A stretch of DNA of 64,000 bases, taken from positions 1 through 64,000 of the forward strand of contig NZ_JALHBS010000032.1 of NCBI RefSeq assembly GCF_024195285.1, given 5' to 3'. The translations under genes and the position numbers were made by a program. Below are positions 8,649 through 18,159 of the stretch, piece by piece. This stretch comes from Aurantimonas marianensis (lineage in GTDB: Bacteria; Pseudomonadota; Alphaproteobacteria; Rhizobiales; Rhizobiaceae). Within the stretch, counting starts at the first letter, position 1, and the number at the start of each line of letters is the position of its first letter. The notes below the pieces were generated by a model that made no database searches, was not told the DNA's origin, and saw only the letters and a program-made list of their open reading frames with translations.

Positions 8649-9674
8649 TCATGCCAAGGTCTTTGCCTTGCGAAAGGAGACCAGCCTGCCGCTATTTTCG
8701 TCCCAAAGAACGAGCGGCACGCTGCGAAGGCTGTCCCTCAAAGTGATCCGGCCGATATTCCCCAGTTCCGGATGATCTCTCAGGATCTCCGGAAGCCGGT
8801 AATAGGGTACGCGGCTGGCGAGATGATGCACATGGTGGATGCCGATGTTGCCGGTGAACCACCGCAGCACGCCCGGCAAATCATAATGCGACGATCCGTG
8901 CAGGGCAGCCTCCTGGAACTCCCAGTCGGAACCCTGCGACCAGTGCGTCTCCTCGAATTGATGCTGCACGTAGAACAGCCAGACGCCGATCGAGGCCGCC
9001 AGGATCACGATCGGCAGATGGACGAAGAAGAACGGCCCGACGCCGCCCAGCCAGATCAAGCCCGTCGCCAATAACACGACGCTCAGATTGGTCGCCATCG
9101 TCGAGATCCAAGGCTCTGCGCCAGCGCGCATCATCCCGACTGGCAGGCGTTGCTCGAACAGGAACAGCCAGATCGGGCCGACGCCGAACATCACGATCGG
9201 GTGGCGGTAAAGCCGATAACGCAGCCGGCCCCAACGCGACAGGGCCTTATATTCGGTAACCGTCAGCGTCATGATGTCGCCGACGCCGCGCTCGTCGAGA
9301 TTACCGGTCGACGCGTGGTGCTTGGCGTGCATGCGCCGCCAGTAGTCGTAAGGCGTCAGGGTCAGGACGCCCAGCGCCCGACCGGTCCAATTGTCGAAAT
9401 GGCGGTTCGCGAAAAACGAGCCGTGGCCGCAGTCATGCTGGATGATGAACAGCCGGAGCAGAAAACCAGCCGCCGGAATGATCAAGATCAGTCCCCACCA
9501 GATCCCATAGGACACGGCGGCCCACGCCAGCGCCCACAGCGCGGCAAACGGTATCAGCGTGATCGCAAGCTCGATCGCGCTGCGGGTTCTTCGCGGACTG
9601 CGGTAGTTGGACAGGACTTTCGGCCAGACGGGCGCGCGAGCACCCGTCGTGGACGCGGGATTATCGGTTTTCAT
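8649..9674 (-). CDS. Membrane fatty-acid desaturase (DesA/acyl-lipid type)
   Basis: A 341-residue integral-membrane di-iron desaturase. The three histidine boxes are complete: HDCGH (80-84), HAKHH (116-120) and HHVHH (280-284). Four or more hydrophobic helices (about 35-75, 160-180, 195-235) surround them. The box spacing and HHVHH form match acyl-lipid delta-12/omega-6 type desaturases, which insert a double bond into membrane phospholipid acyl chains using ferredoxin or cytochrome electrons. No electron-transfer partner is adjacent. Its upstream region (9675-9850) is less G+C-rich than the surroundings and probably carries its promoter. Regioselectivity cannot be decided from sequence alone. 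Confidence 0.93.
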   Translation of the reverse strand: MKTDNPASTTGARAPVWPKVLSNYRSPRRTRSAIELAITLIPFAALWALAWAAVSYGIWWGLILIIPAAGFLLRLFIIQHDCGHGSFFANRHFDNWTGRALGVLTLTPYDYWRRMHAKHHASTGNLDERGVGDIMTLTVTEYKALSRWGRLRYRLYRHPIVMFGVGPIWLFLFEQRLPVGMMRAGAEPWISTMATNLSVVLLATGLIWLGGVGPFFFVHLPIVILAASIGVWLFYVQHQFEETHWSQGSDWEFQEAALHGSSHYDLPGVLRWFTGNIGIHHVHHLASRVPYYRLPEILRDHPELGNIGRITLRDSLRSVPLVLWDENSGRLVSFRKAKTLA

Positions 9675-10045
9675 CGACTGCTAGGTTCCCGGTTCCCGGC
9701 GCGCCCAGACGACGGCGTACCGGAGATGGTGCTTTTAATGATGGCGCGAATTCTCGCTCATGATTCATGGCTTATCTATGCTGTAGCATTGAAAAACTCT
9801 CATTGCAGTCGTTTTCGGCGCGCCGGCCCCGCGACGCATTCAACGGTGTGGGTTCGCGCCGAGCCGCTGCCGCCCTTGGTGGCCAGTCCTTCCCGTCGCT
9901 TTCAGCGCTCGCGCAACTGCTGGCGCTCGCGATAATTTGCTCGAAATGATCGCCATTGTTGATCCTGTCGAGACAGGTCGTGGCTATCGACGAGCGCCGC
10001 GGGGGGCTCCGCCGTCCGGTGCCTCGGCCCCGGCATGGCCGCCAA
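9675..10045. other. Intergenic region without a recognisable gene
   Basis: This 371-base stretch separates the desaturase start from the recJ stop (both leftward). The part from 9721 to 9800 is noticeably AT-richer than the rest and is likely the desaturase promoter. A 60-codon rightward reading frame at 9767-9949 has no ribosome-binding site worth noting and no recognisable motif. I see no hairpin with a T-run for recJ and no RNA gene. Confidence 0.6.
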
Positions 10046-11836
10046 TCAATCGAACGCCTCGGCGACGTCGATCAGGCGAAAGCGCACATCCTCGCGGCCC
10101 CGGAATCGATCGAGCGACAGGGTGCCGGCCGCATGGATCGGGCGATCCCGCGTCGCCAGCAACCGCTGCCCGACATCGGTTTCGGCAGCCTTGAAGGCGA
10201 TGGCCTGAACGCTGGCTCCATCCGCGCCCCGCAGCGTCGCTCGGACATGGCCCTTGCCGACGATCGAGGACGACGCGATCCGGTGCCGGGCGAGCGCGAA
10301 GATCGGCGCGGCGTGTCCCGATCCATAGGGCCCGGCCCGTTCGATGGTGGCGTGGAGAGCAGGGGTCAGCCCCGCGGCGCTGACGGCCCCGTCGATCTTC
10401 ATGGATTCCCCCTCTCGCAAGGCCCCCACCGCTGCCGCCGCGCCGGCCTCGAGAAACGCGCGAAAATCGCCGAGCCGGTCCTTGTGGACGGTGATACCGG
10501 CGGCCATCGCATGCCCGCCGCCTTTCTCGATCAGCCCAGCCGAAACCGCCTCGCGCACCAACCGGCCGAGATCGAAGCCGCCGATCGAGCGGCCCGATCC
10601 GGTTCCCCGTCCCGAACCGTCAAAGGCGATGGCGAAAGCCGGTCGGCGATGGCGCTCCTTCAGTCGCGCGGCGAGCAACCCAACGATTCCCGGGTGCCAT
10701 TCCCGCGATCCAGCGACCAGGATCGACGGCCCCTCCCCGCTACCAATTTCCGCCATGACCTCGGCGTCGGCCTGTTCGAGCATGACGTGCTCCATTGCCT
10801 GCCGCTCTTCGTTCAACACGCTCAGATGGGCAGCGACATCTTCCGCCTCCCTGGCATCGTCGAGGCAAAGCAGGCGGCTACCGAGCGAGGCATCACCGAT
10901 CCGCCCCCCGGCATTGATCCGGGGGCCCAGAAGAAAGCCGAGATGGTGGCATTCGATCGGCCCCGACAGGCGGGCGACCCGCGCCAACGCGGCGAGACCG
11001 TGATTGCGCTGGCCGTGCATAACCCGCAATCCCTGCACGACGAACGCGCGGTTGAGGCCGGCCAGCGGCACCACGTCGCAGACGGTGGCGAGCGCCACGA
11101 GGTCGAGCAGGCCGAAAATGTCCGGCAGACTCGCCTGCGAGTGCCCGCGGCGGCGCAATTCCCGCGAAACCGCCACCAGCGTCATGAATACCACGCCCGC
11201 GGCGGCAAGATGTCCGAGCCCCGACAGATCGTCCTGACGATTGGGATTGACCAGCACGGCGTCGGGAAGCTCGGGGCCGGTCTGATGGTGGTCGAGGACG
11301 ACCACGTCGACGCCGGCCTGCCTGGCGGCGGTTATTGCCTCGAAGCTGCCGGTCCCGCAGTCGACGGTGACGATCAGCGTCGCACCGGCTGCCGCCAGTT
11401 CCCGCATCGCGGTCGGATTCGGGCCGTAGCCCTCGGTTATCCGGTCGGGAATGCGGATCGCCGCGTCGATACCGAAATGGCTCAGATAGCGCCACAAGAG
11501 CGCCGACGAGGCGGCGCCGTCGACGTCGTAATCGCCGAAGATCGCGACCGTTTCCTGTCCCTCCACGGCATCTGCGAGACGCGATGCGGCGGCCTCCATG
11601 TCGGTCAGGGTCGACGGATCAGGCATGAGGTCGCGGATACGCGGATCGAGAAAGGCGATGGCCTCCGCCTCGGCAACGCCGCGCGCCGCAAGGACGCGGC
11701 AGACGATATCGGGCAGTCCCAGCGTCTGGGCCATCTTCAGGGCTGAAGCCTCGGCACGCTCATCGAGGGCGTTCAGCCAACGGCGACCACCGATCGAGCG
11801 GTCAACGGCAAGGAAGGTGCGGGCGGGTGTGGCCAT
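10046..11836 (-). CDS. recJ: Single-stranded-DNA-specific exonuclease RecJ
   Basis: A 596-residue RecJ 5'-3' ssDNA exonuclease, acting in mismatch repair and RecF-pathway recombination. The DHH phosphoesterase core carries DYDVDG (102-107), VTVDCGTG (157-163) and DHHQ (182-185), all metal ligands. The DHHA1 domain follows with SREWHPGIVGLLAARL and the GGGHAMAAG motif, and a C-terminal OB-fold region is present. The length is typical (about 570-600). The ATG at 11836 (MATPARTFL) is preferred to an upstream start. It is the last gene of a leftward run aminotransferase-hom-glpX-recJ, 55 bp behind glpX, an order conserved in many Rhizobiales. Confidence 0.96.
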   Translation of the reverse strand: MATPARTFLAVDRSIGGRRWLNALDERAEASALKMAQTLGLPDIVCRVLAARGVAEAEAIAFLDPRIRDLMPDPSTLTDMEAAASRLADAVEGQETVAIFGDYDVDGAASSALLWRYLSHFGIDAAIRIPDRITEGYGPNPTAMRELAAAGATLIVTVDCGTGSFEAITAARQAGVDVVVLDHHQTGPELPDAVLVNPNRQDDLSGLGHLAAAGVVFMTLVAVSRELRRRGHSQASLPDIFGLLDLVALATVCDVVPLAGLNRAFVVQGLRVMHGQRNHGLAALARVARLSGPIECHHLGFLLGPRINAGGRIGDASLGSRLLCLDDAREAEDVAAHLSVLNEERQAMEHVMLEQADAEVMAEIGSGEGPSILVAGSREWHPGIVGLLAARLKERHRRPAFAIAFDGSGRGTGSGRSIGGFDLGRLVREAVSAGLIEKGGGHAMAAGITVHKDRLGDFRAFLEAGAAAAVGALREGESMKIDGAVSAAGLTPALHATIERAGPYGSGHAAPIFALARHRIASSSIVGKGHVRATLRGADGASVQAIAFKAAETDVGQRLLATRDRPIHAAGTLSLDRFRGREDVRFRLIDVAEAFD

Positions 11837-11891
11837 GGAGCTTGTTCTGGCGAAGCGGGTCCGAACGTGCAACCCGCCCCGAAGCCTTTGC

Positions 11892-12881
11892 TCAAAGGCC
11901 GAACTTTGCTCGACCGTAATGTTGTGCCCGCCCCTCGCGAACGGTGCGCGAGCGCGAGCGCATCACCAATGAGTGCGTCGTGATCCGGTCGCGGTAGAAG
12001 CGAACACCGTGGAGAAGGTTGCCGTCGGTGACCCCGGTCGCCGCGAAGATGACGTCGCCGGCGGCCATTTCCTCGGCGCTGTAGACCCGGTACGGATCGG
12101 CGATGCCCATCTTCTCGGCCCGCGCGCGTTTCTCGTTCGTGTTGAGCTGCAGCCGCCCCTGCATCTGGCCGCCGGTGCAACGAAGGGCCGCCGCCGCCAG
12201 CACGCCCTCCGGCGCGCCGCCGATGCCCATATAGATGTCGATGCCGGTTTCCTCCGGATCCGTCGTATGGATCACGCCGGCCACGTCGCCGTCGCCGATC
12301 AACCGGATCGCCGCCCCCACCCCGCGCACCGCTTCGATCAGCGCCGCATGCCGCGGTCGATCGAGGATGCAGGCTGTGATTTCGGAAACCGCCACGCCCT
12401 TGGCCTTCGCCAGCGCGCGCAGATTTTCCTCCGGGGAACGCGACAGATCAACGATGCCGTCTTCGTAACCCGGACCGATGGCGATCTTTTCCATGTAGAC
12501 GTCTGGCGCGTTCAAGAGGCTGCCGCGAACCGCCATCGCGATCACCGCGAGCGAGTTCGGCAGATTCTTGGCGCATACCGTCGTGCCTTCGAGCGGGTCG
12601 AGCGCGATATCGACCTCCGGCCCATTCTTGGTGCCTACCTCCTCGCCGATGAAGAGCATCGGTGCCTCGTCGCGTTCGCCTTCACCGATGACGATGCGAC
12701 CATCAATGGCGAGCGTATTGAGTTCGCTGCGCATGGCGTCGACCGCGGCCTGATCGGCGGCCTTCTCGTCTCCGCGTCCGCGCAGATTCGCCGCGGCGAC
12801 GGCCGCCATCTCGGTCACACGGGCGATTTCGAGAGTGAGAACCCGATCCAGCGTTTCGCCGCCGCTGCTGCCGTCGGTCAT
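11892..12881 (-). CDS. glpX: Class II fructose-1,6-bisphosphatase GlpX
   Basis: A 329-residue class II fructose-1,6-bisphosphatase, hydrolysing fructose-1,6-bisphosphate in gluconeogenesis (and accepting sedoheptulose-1,7-bisphosphate in some species). The GlpX marks are GEGERDEAP near residue 65, the metal-binding ALDPLEGTT, and the GIGGAPEGVLAAAAL loop. The start at 12881 (MTDGSSGGE) follows GGGAG at 5 bases. Expected length is about 320-335, so it is complete. It lies between hom (137 bp upstream) and recJ. In Rhizobiales this may be the main gluconeogenic phosphatase, but the window does not show whether a class I enzyme also exists. Confidence 0.96.
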   Translation of the reverse strand: MTDGSSGGETLDRVLTLEIARVTEMAAVAAANLRGRGDEKAADQAAVDAMRSELNTLAIDGRIVIGEGERDEAPMLFIGEEVGTKNGPEVDIALDPLEGTTVCAKNLPNSLAVIAMAVRGSLLNAPDVYMEKIAIGPGYEDGIVDLSRSPEENLRALAKAKGVAVSEITACILDRPRHAALIEAVRGVGAAIRLIGDGDVAGVIHTTDPEETGIDIYMGIGGAPEGVLAAAALRCTGGQMQGRLQLNTNEKRARAEKMGIADPYRVYSAEEMAAGDVIFAATGVTDGNLLHGVRFYRDRITTHSLVMRSRSRTVREGRAQHYGRAKFGL

Positions 12882-13018
12882 GTCCGCTCCCTTCATGGCC
12901 AACCCCACCCGATTCGATCCCGCGTCGGATTACAAGCCTGATATGCGCGGCGACGATGAAAACGCAATGTCGCTCTGCTTGGCGCGGGGCCCGCCTTCGC
13001 GGCGATCCGCCGCCCTCG

Positions 13019-14323
13019 TCAGTCCAGAGCCTCGATGCGGATCATCTTCGGCTCGTTCTTGAGATGCCCGTCCTTGGAGACGAGTTCCAGCGCCTTGCGC
13101 ACCGCTGCTTCGGTGGTCTCGTGAGTGACCAGGATGACCGGCGCCGTCGTTGCGTCGGCGGCGTGCTCGCGCCGCCGCTGGACGATCGATTCCAGCGAGA
13201 TTTCGTTCTCGGCCATGCGACGGGCGATCGAGGCGAAGGCGCCGACCCGGTCATAGACCGACAGTCGGATGTAATAACCGCCCTCATGGGCCCGCATTCG
13301 CGCGCGCCTGTAGGGAACCAGCTTTGCCGGCGGCAGGCCGAGTGTCGGTGGCAAAACGCCACCGGCGACATCCATGATATCGGAAAGCACCGCCGAGGCT
13401 GTGGCATCGCCGCCGGCCCCGGGGCCTGCAAGCAGGATCGACCCCAGGAGGTCGCTGTCGACGGCGACGGCGTTGGTCACGCCGTCCACCTGCGCAAGCG
13501 CCGAATGCGCCGGGATCATGGTTGGATGAACCCGCTGCTCGATCCCCGTCTCGGTCAGTTGCGCCACCGCCAGAAGCTTGATGCGGTAACCCAGTTCCGC
13601 CGCCGCTTCGATATCCTCATTCGTGACCGACGAGATGCCTTCGATGAAGACGCTGTCGAGATCGATCTCGCAACCGAAGGCCAGCGAGGTGAGGATCGCC
13701 AGCTTGTGGGCGGCATCGAATCCGCCAATGTCGAAGGTCGGGTCGGCCTCGGCGTAGCCGAGCCGCTGGGCATCCTTCAGGCAATCGTCGAACGCGATGC
13801 CCTCGTCTTCCATGCGGGTCAGCATGTAGTTGCAGGTGCCATTGAGGATTCCGTAGACGCGTGTGACATCGTTGCCCGACAGCGCCTCGCGCATCGTCTT
13901 GATGATCGGGATGCCGCCCGCGACGGCCGCCTCGAACAGGATCTCGGTCTCGCTTCGCGCCGCCAGCGTGGCGAGCGCCACACCGTGATGGGCGAGCAAG
14001 GCCTTGTTGGCGGTGACCACCGGCAAGCCTCGCCCGAGCGCCGCCTTCACCGCGTCCAGGGCGGGGCCCGTCTCGCCGCCGATCAACTCGACGAAAACGT
14101 CGATGTCGCCGTCTCTCGCCAGCGCGACAGGATCATCGAACCAGGCGAGTTGCGATGTATCGAAACCGCGATCCCTGGATCGATCGCGTGCCGAGACGCC
14201 GGCCAGTTCGATCGGCCGACCGACTCGATTGGTCAAGGTCTCCGACTTGGTCTCGATGAGCCGCGCGAGGCTCGCACCGACCGTTCCTAGCCCGGCAAGG
14301 CCGAGCCGCAATGGGCTTTTCAT
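13019..14323 (-). CDS. hom: Homoserine dehydrogenase
   Basis: A 434-residue monofunctional homoserine dehydrogenase, reducing aspartate semialdehyde to homoserine for threonine and methionine synthesis. The N-terminal Rossmann fold has GLAGLGTVG; the catalytic middle part has NKALLAHHG, the NGTCNYMLTRM segment and the EGI..VTNEDI region. The last 80-90 residues form an ACT domain, the usual site of threonine feedback inhibition. The start at 14323 (MKSPLRLGLAGLG) with AAGGTG just upstream is chosen; the much longer upstream extension of this frame has no coding character. It follows the aminotransferase by 40 bp and is co-directional with glpX and recJ. Confidence 0.96.
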   Translation of the reverse strand: MKSPLRLGLAGLGTVGASLARLIETKSETLTNRVGRPIELAGVSARDRSRDRGFDTSQLAWFDDPVALARDGDIDVFVELIGGETGPALDAVKAALGRGLPVVTANKALLAHHGVALATLAARSETEILFEAAVAGGIPIIKTMREALSGNDVTRVYGILNGTCNYMLTRMEDEGIAFDDCLKDAQRLGYAEADPTFDIGGFDAAHKLAILTSLAFGCEIDLDSVFIEGISSVTNEDIEAAAELGYRIKLLAVAQLTETGIEQRVHPTMIPAHSALAQVDGVTNAVAVDSDLLGSILLAGPGAGGDATASAVLSDIMDVAGGVLPPTLGLPPAKLVPYRRARMRAHEGGYYIRLSVYDRVGAFASIARRMAENEISLESIVQRRREHAADATTAPVILVTHETTEAAVRKALELVSKDGHLKNEPKMIRIEALD

Positions 14324-14363
14324 GAGCACCTTGTGACTGTTCGCGTCATTCCGGCGCCAGCCG

Positions 14364-15581
14364 TCAGGACTTGGCGCCGAGGGAAACGACCTTCTGCCCG
14401 GCTTCGTCGTCGCTGGCAAGGAAACGGCGTATGTTGCGCGCCGCCTGCCGGATGCGGTGCTCGTTTTCCACCAATGCGATGCGCACATGCTCGTCGCCGT
14501 GTTCGCCGAAGCCGATGCCTGGCGCCACCGCAACATCGGCCTTCTCGATCAAGAGCTTGGAGAATTCGAGCGAGCCAAGATGGCGATAGGCGTCCGGCAA
14601 AGGCGCCCAGGCAAACATCGTCGAAGACGGCGCGGGAACCGGCCAGCCGGCCCTGGTAAACGATTCGACGAGCACATCGCGGCGCCGGTGATAGATCTCG
14701 CGCACCTCCCGGGTGGCTTCCTCGCCTGCGTTCAATGCCGCCGTCGCGGCCACCTGGATCGGAGTAAAGGCGCCGTAGTCGAGATAGGATTTGACCCGGG
14801 CCAGCGCGGCCAGCAAACGCTCGTTGCCCACGGCAAAGCCCATCCGCCATCCCGGCATCGAAAAGGTCTTCGACATCGAGGTGAATTCGACCGCGACGTC
14901 GATCGCCCCCTCCACCTGGAGAATGGACGGCGGCGGCGGGCCATCGAAATAGATCTCGGCATAGGCGAGATCGGACAGGACGATGATCTCGTGCTTGCGG
15001 GCGAAGGCGACGACCTCGCGGTAGAAGTCGAGATCGGCCTGGAAGGCGGTGGGATTGGCCGGATAATTCAGGATGATCGCGATCGGTTTCGGGATCGAAT
15101 GACGGACCGCGCGGTCGATGGCGACCATGAAGTCGGCATCCGGCTTGGCCGGAATCGCCCGAATTGTTCCGCCCGACATGATGAAGCCGAAGGCATGGAT
15201 CGGATAGGTCGGGTTCGGGCACAACACGACATCACCCGGCGCGGTAATGGCCTGCGCCATGTTGGCGAAGCCCTCCTTGGATCCCAATGTCGCAACCACT
15301 TGGGTATTCGGATCGAGCTTCACGCCGAAACGGCGGGCGTAATAGTTCGCCTGCGCCTTGCGCAGGCCACCGATTCCCTTGGATGCCGAATAGCGGTGGG
15401 TGCGCGGATCGCGAATGGCCTCGCACAGCTTGTCAACGATGAATTTCGGCGTCGCGAGGTCAGGATTGCCCATGCCGAGATCGACGATGTCGGCGCCGTT
15501 GGCACGCGCCGCCGCCTTGAGCCGATTGACCTCCTCGAACACGTAGGGCGGCAGTCGGCGAACTTTGTGAAATTCTTCCAT
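14364..15581 (-). CDS. PLP aminotransferase (AlaC / LL-diaminopimelate aminotransferase type)
   Basis: A 405-residue fold-type I class I/II aminotransferase. The PLP lysine is K238 in SMSKTFSMPGWRMGF; N172, D204, Y207 and R246 occupy the other cofactor positions. It is commonly annotated as LL-diaminopimelate aminotransferase, yet proteins of this sequence type in Rhizobiales resemble E. coli AlaC, which makes alanine from pyruvate. The position directly upstream of hom, conserved in alphaproteobacteria, fits an amino-acid synthesis role (alanine, or a step linked to the aspartate family). The exact amino donor and acceptor are not resolved by the sequence. Confidence 0.88.
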   Translation of the reverse strand: MEEFHKVRRLPPYVFEEVNRLKAAARANGADIVDLGMGNPDLATPKFIVDKLCEAIRDPRTHRYSASKGIGGLRKAQANYYARRFGVKLDPNTQVVATLGSKEGFANMAQAITAPGDVVLCPNPTYPIHAFGFIMSGGTIRAIPAKPDADFMVAIDRAVRHSIPKPIAIILNYPANPTAFQADLDFYREVVAFARKHEIIVLSDLAYAEIYFDGPPPPSILQVEGAIDVAVEFTSMSKTFSMPGWRMGFAVGNERLLAALARVKSYLDYGAFTPIQVAATAALNAGEEATREVREIYHRRRDVLVESFTRAGWPVPAPSSTMFAWAPLPDAYRHLGSLEFSKLLIEKADVAVAPGIGFGEHGDEHVRIALVENEHRIRQAARNIRRFLASDDEAGQKVVSLGAKS

Positions 15582-15639
15582 CGTCGTGGTTCCGCGGCGT
15601 GGCGCTGTTTGCGGGAAAGGAGAGGCGAACGGCGCGGAG

Positions 15640-16077
15640 CTACTGCCCCGCCTCGATCTGCCGCAGCACTTCTTCTGGGCTCAGTGTCGTCCGAGCGGTC
15701 GGCGTTGGTTCGGCGGCGAGCGCCGCATCGACGTCCGCCGCCTGCTTACGTCGAACGCCTTCCAGCCGGGCGATTTCGGCGGGATAACTGCTCGAGATCG
15801 TGGCGGACGCGCGCTGGCTGGCTTGCGCATTAAGACGCGCTTGCTGCGCCCGAACCTCCGCGTCGGTCAGTTGCGGTGCCGCCCTGTCAGGATAGGCGCC
15901 GAGCAGCGGAAAGCCGTCCTTGTCGACCTGCTGCGAGGATGCGACCGGCGCCGCCGCCGCGGAGCGCAAGGCGGCCAGCGATGGATCCTCCTCGTCGGGG
16001 AAGATCGACTGGCATGCGGTGGCCGGCAAAAGCATCGCAATGACCGCAAGCGGCCGAAGAACTGAGAGCATCATCAT
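15640..16077 (-). CDS. Putative lipoprotein of unknown function
   Basis: A 145-residue putative lipoprotein. A signal peptide ends at a lipobox (PATAC, C22) that would be processed by signal peptidase II. The mature part is polar and alanine-rich, with no recognised domain; a short conserved-looking LSPEEVLRQIEAGQ end may be helical. Three consecutive ATG codons at 16077-16069 leave the exact start open. It lies 58 bp upstream of the aminotransferase gene in the same direction and may be the first gene of that transcript, or an independent envelope gene. It is divergent from phaC. No function can be given. Confidence 0.75.
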   Translation of the reverse strand: MMMLSVLRPLAVIAMLLPATACQSIFPDEEDPSLAALRSAAAAPVASSQQVDKDGFPLLGAYPDRAAPQLTDAEVRAQQARLNAQASQRASATISSSYPAEIARLEGVRRKQAADVDAALAAEPTPTARTTLSPEEVLRQIEAGQ

Positions 16078-16261
16078 CGCAGGTTGGTGTCAGGCCTTCT
16101 TGAAACGGCACGATGTGTCATAACGTACAGAAACAGCAATTACAAAACGACGGCAATTGATTGTCGATGAACAAAGTCGCAGCCACAATGTGCCGGTGAG
16201 ACGCATCGCAAGGCGGCTCAGACTGGACCCCACCGGTCGCATTGATAGGGAGGAGCGTACG

Positions 16262-18097
16262 ATGACAAGCAAGCGAGCGAACGAACTCGGCGGCATCGAC
16301 AAGGCCGGCTCCGGCGAGGAGTATGTCGTGAAGGATCCGCAGGCCTTCGCCCTCAACATGGCGCGGGTGCTGGAGCAATTGGGCAAGGCCGCCGCGGCCT
16401 GGGTGGAGCCGCGTGAGAGGGGAGAATTCGACCCCGGCCCCGTCTCCATGGGCGAGATGACCCAGACGCTGTCGAAAATCTCCGACTACTGGCTGGCTGA
16501 CCCCGCGCGGGCGGTGGAGGCTCAAAGCAGACTGTTCACCGGCTACATGAACGTCTGGAGCAATTCGATCCGCCGCATGTCCGGCGAGACGGCGTTGAGC
16601 CCGGTCGAGCCGCCAGCCGGCGACAAGCGCTTTGCCGACACGGAATGGAACAGCAATCTTTTCTTCGACTTCGTCAAGCAGGCCTATCTGCTGACCGCGC
16701 AGTGGGCCGAGGATCTGGTCGAGAAGACCGAAGGTCTGGACCCGCACACGCGCCACAAGGCCGCTTTCTACATGAAGCAAGTGTCGAACGCGCTATCTCC
16801 GACCAATTTCATCGGCACCAATCCGGAATTGTACCGGGAGACCATCGCCTCGAATGGCGAGAATCTGGTGCGCGGCATGAAGATGTTCGCCGAGGATATG
16901 GTCGCCGGCGGCGGCAATCTGCGGCTGCGGCAGTCGGACTATTCCACCTTCGAGGTCGGCCGCGACATGGCGCTGACGCCGGGCAAGGTCGTGGCGCAGA
17001 ACGACATCTGTCAGATCATTCAATATGCGCCGCAGACCGAGACGGTGTTCAAACGGCCGCTTCTCATCGTGCCCCCTTGGATCAACAAGTTCTACATCCT
17101 CGATCTCAATCCGGAAAAATCCTTCATCAAATGGCTGGTCGAACAAGGCCATACCGTCTTCGTCGTCTCCTGGGTCAATCCGAACGACAAGCAGGCGGAG
17201 AAGGGCTGGCGGGACTATATCCACGAGGGCATCGTCTTCGGGCTCGACACGGCCGAAGCCGCCACCGGCGTCGGCGAGGTCAACACGATCGGCTATTGCG
17301 TGGGCGGCACGCTCTTGGCGGCGACGCTGGCCTATCTGAAAGCCAGCGGTGACGACCGCATCGCCAGCGCGACCTTCCTGACCACCCAGGTAGACTTCAC
17401 CCATGCCGGGGACCTGAAGGTGTTTGTCGACGAGACCCAGCTGCAGACGCTGGAGCGCACGATGGACAAGAAGGGCTATCTCGAGGGCTCGCAGATGGCA
17501 ACGGCCTTCAATCTGCTGCGGTCCGGCGATCTGATCTGGCCGTATTTCGTCAACAACTATCTGCGCGGCAAGGAGCCGATGGCCTTCGACCTGCTCTACT
17601 GGAACGCCGATTCCACCCGGATGCCGAAAGCGAATCACCTATTCTATCTGCGCAACTGCTACCTGGAAAATCGGCTGTCGCGCGGCACGATGGAGATCGA
17701 CGGCAAACGGCTCGACCTGTCGACCGTGGACATTCCGATCTACAATCTGGCGACCAAGGAGGATCACATCGCGCCAGCCCGCAGCATCTTTGTCGGCAGC
17801 CGCGTCTTTGGTTCAGACGTTACCTACGTTCTGTCCGGCTCCGGTCATATCGCGGGCGTCGTCAACCCGCCGTCGAAGAAGAAATATCAGTACTGGACCG
17901 GACCGACACCGAAGGAGACCGACACCTACGAAGACTGGCTGCTCGCGGCGACGGAAACCTCCGGTTCGTGGTGGCCGCACTGGCAGGAGTGGATCGCCGA
18001 GAGGGCCGGCAATCGGGTCAAGGCGCGCAAGCCCGGCGGCCGCAAGCTGAAACCGATCGAGGACGCGCCTGGCAGCTATGTGAAGTCGAAAGCATAA
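16262..18097 (+). CDS. phaC: Class I poly(3-hydroxyalkanoate) synthase
   Basis: A 611-residue class I PHA synthase that polymerises (R)-3-hydroxyacyl-CoA into storage polyester on granules. The N-terminal PhaC_N region (about 95-270) is followed by an alpha/beta-hydrolase core with the lipase-like box GYCVGG; the nucleophile is C346. D501 (KEDHIAP) and H529 (GSGHIAGVVNPP) complete the triad. The start at 16262 (MTSKRANELGG) follows GGAGGAG at 6 bases. The length agrees with class I enzymes, and no PhaE partner is adjacent. The thiolase, reductase (phaAB), phasin and depolymerase genes are not nearby. The 184 bp upstream is AT-richer and probably holds its promoter. Confidence 0.97.
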   Translation: MTSKRANELGGIDKAGSGEEYVVKDPQAFALNMARVLEQLGKAAAAWVEPRERGEFDPGPVSMGEMTQTLSKISDYWLADPARAVEAQSRLFTGYMNVWSNSIRRMSGETALSPVEPPAGDKRFADTEWNSNLFFDFVKQAYLLTAQWAEDLVEKTEGLDPHTRHKAAFYMKQVSNALSPTNFIGTNPELYRETIASNGENLVRGMKMFAEDMVAGGGNLRLRQSDYSTFEVGRDMALTPGKVVAQNDICQIIQYAPQTETVFKRPLLIVPPWINKFYILDLNPEKSFIKWLVEQGHTVFVVSWVNPNDKQAEKGWRDYIHEGIVFGLDTAEAATGVGEVNTIGYCVGGTLLAATLAYLKASGDDRIASATFLTTQVDFTHAGDLKVFVDETQLQTLERTMDKKGYLEGSQMATAFNLLRSGDLIWPYFVNNYLRGKEPMAFDLLYWNADSTRMPKANHLFYLRNCYLENRLSRGTMEIDGKRLDLSTVDIPIYNLATKEDHIAPARSIFVGSRVFGSDVTYVLSGSGHIAGVVNPPSKKKYQYWTGPTPKETDTYEDWLLAATETSGSWWPHWQEWIAERAGNRVKARKPGGRKLKPIEDAPGSYVKSKA

Positions 18098-18159
18098 AAG
18101 CCGCGCGCTGGGTAGTCTCGCATTGACGCGATCAGCCACTCGCCGCTATCGGCGGGCGC

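Noticed and set aside
9956-11746. A 596-residue rightward reading frame antisense to recJ
   Set aside because: RecJ on the other strand has all catalytic motifs; the antisense frame is Arg/Pro-rich and matches no known family, as expected in high-GC DNA.
14364-15581. Firm assignment as LL-diaminopimelate aminotransferase (dapL)
   Set aside because: The sequence type is close to AlaC too, and the window contains no other lysine-pathway genes to decide it.
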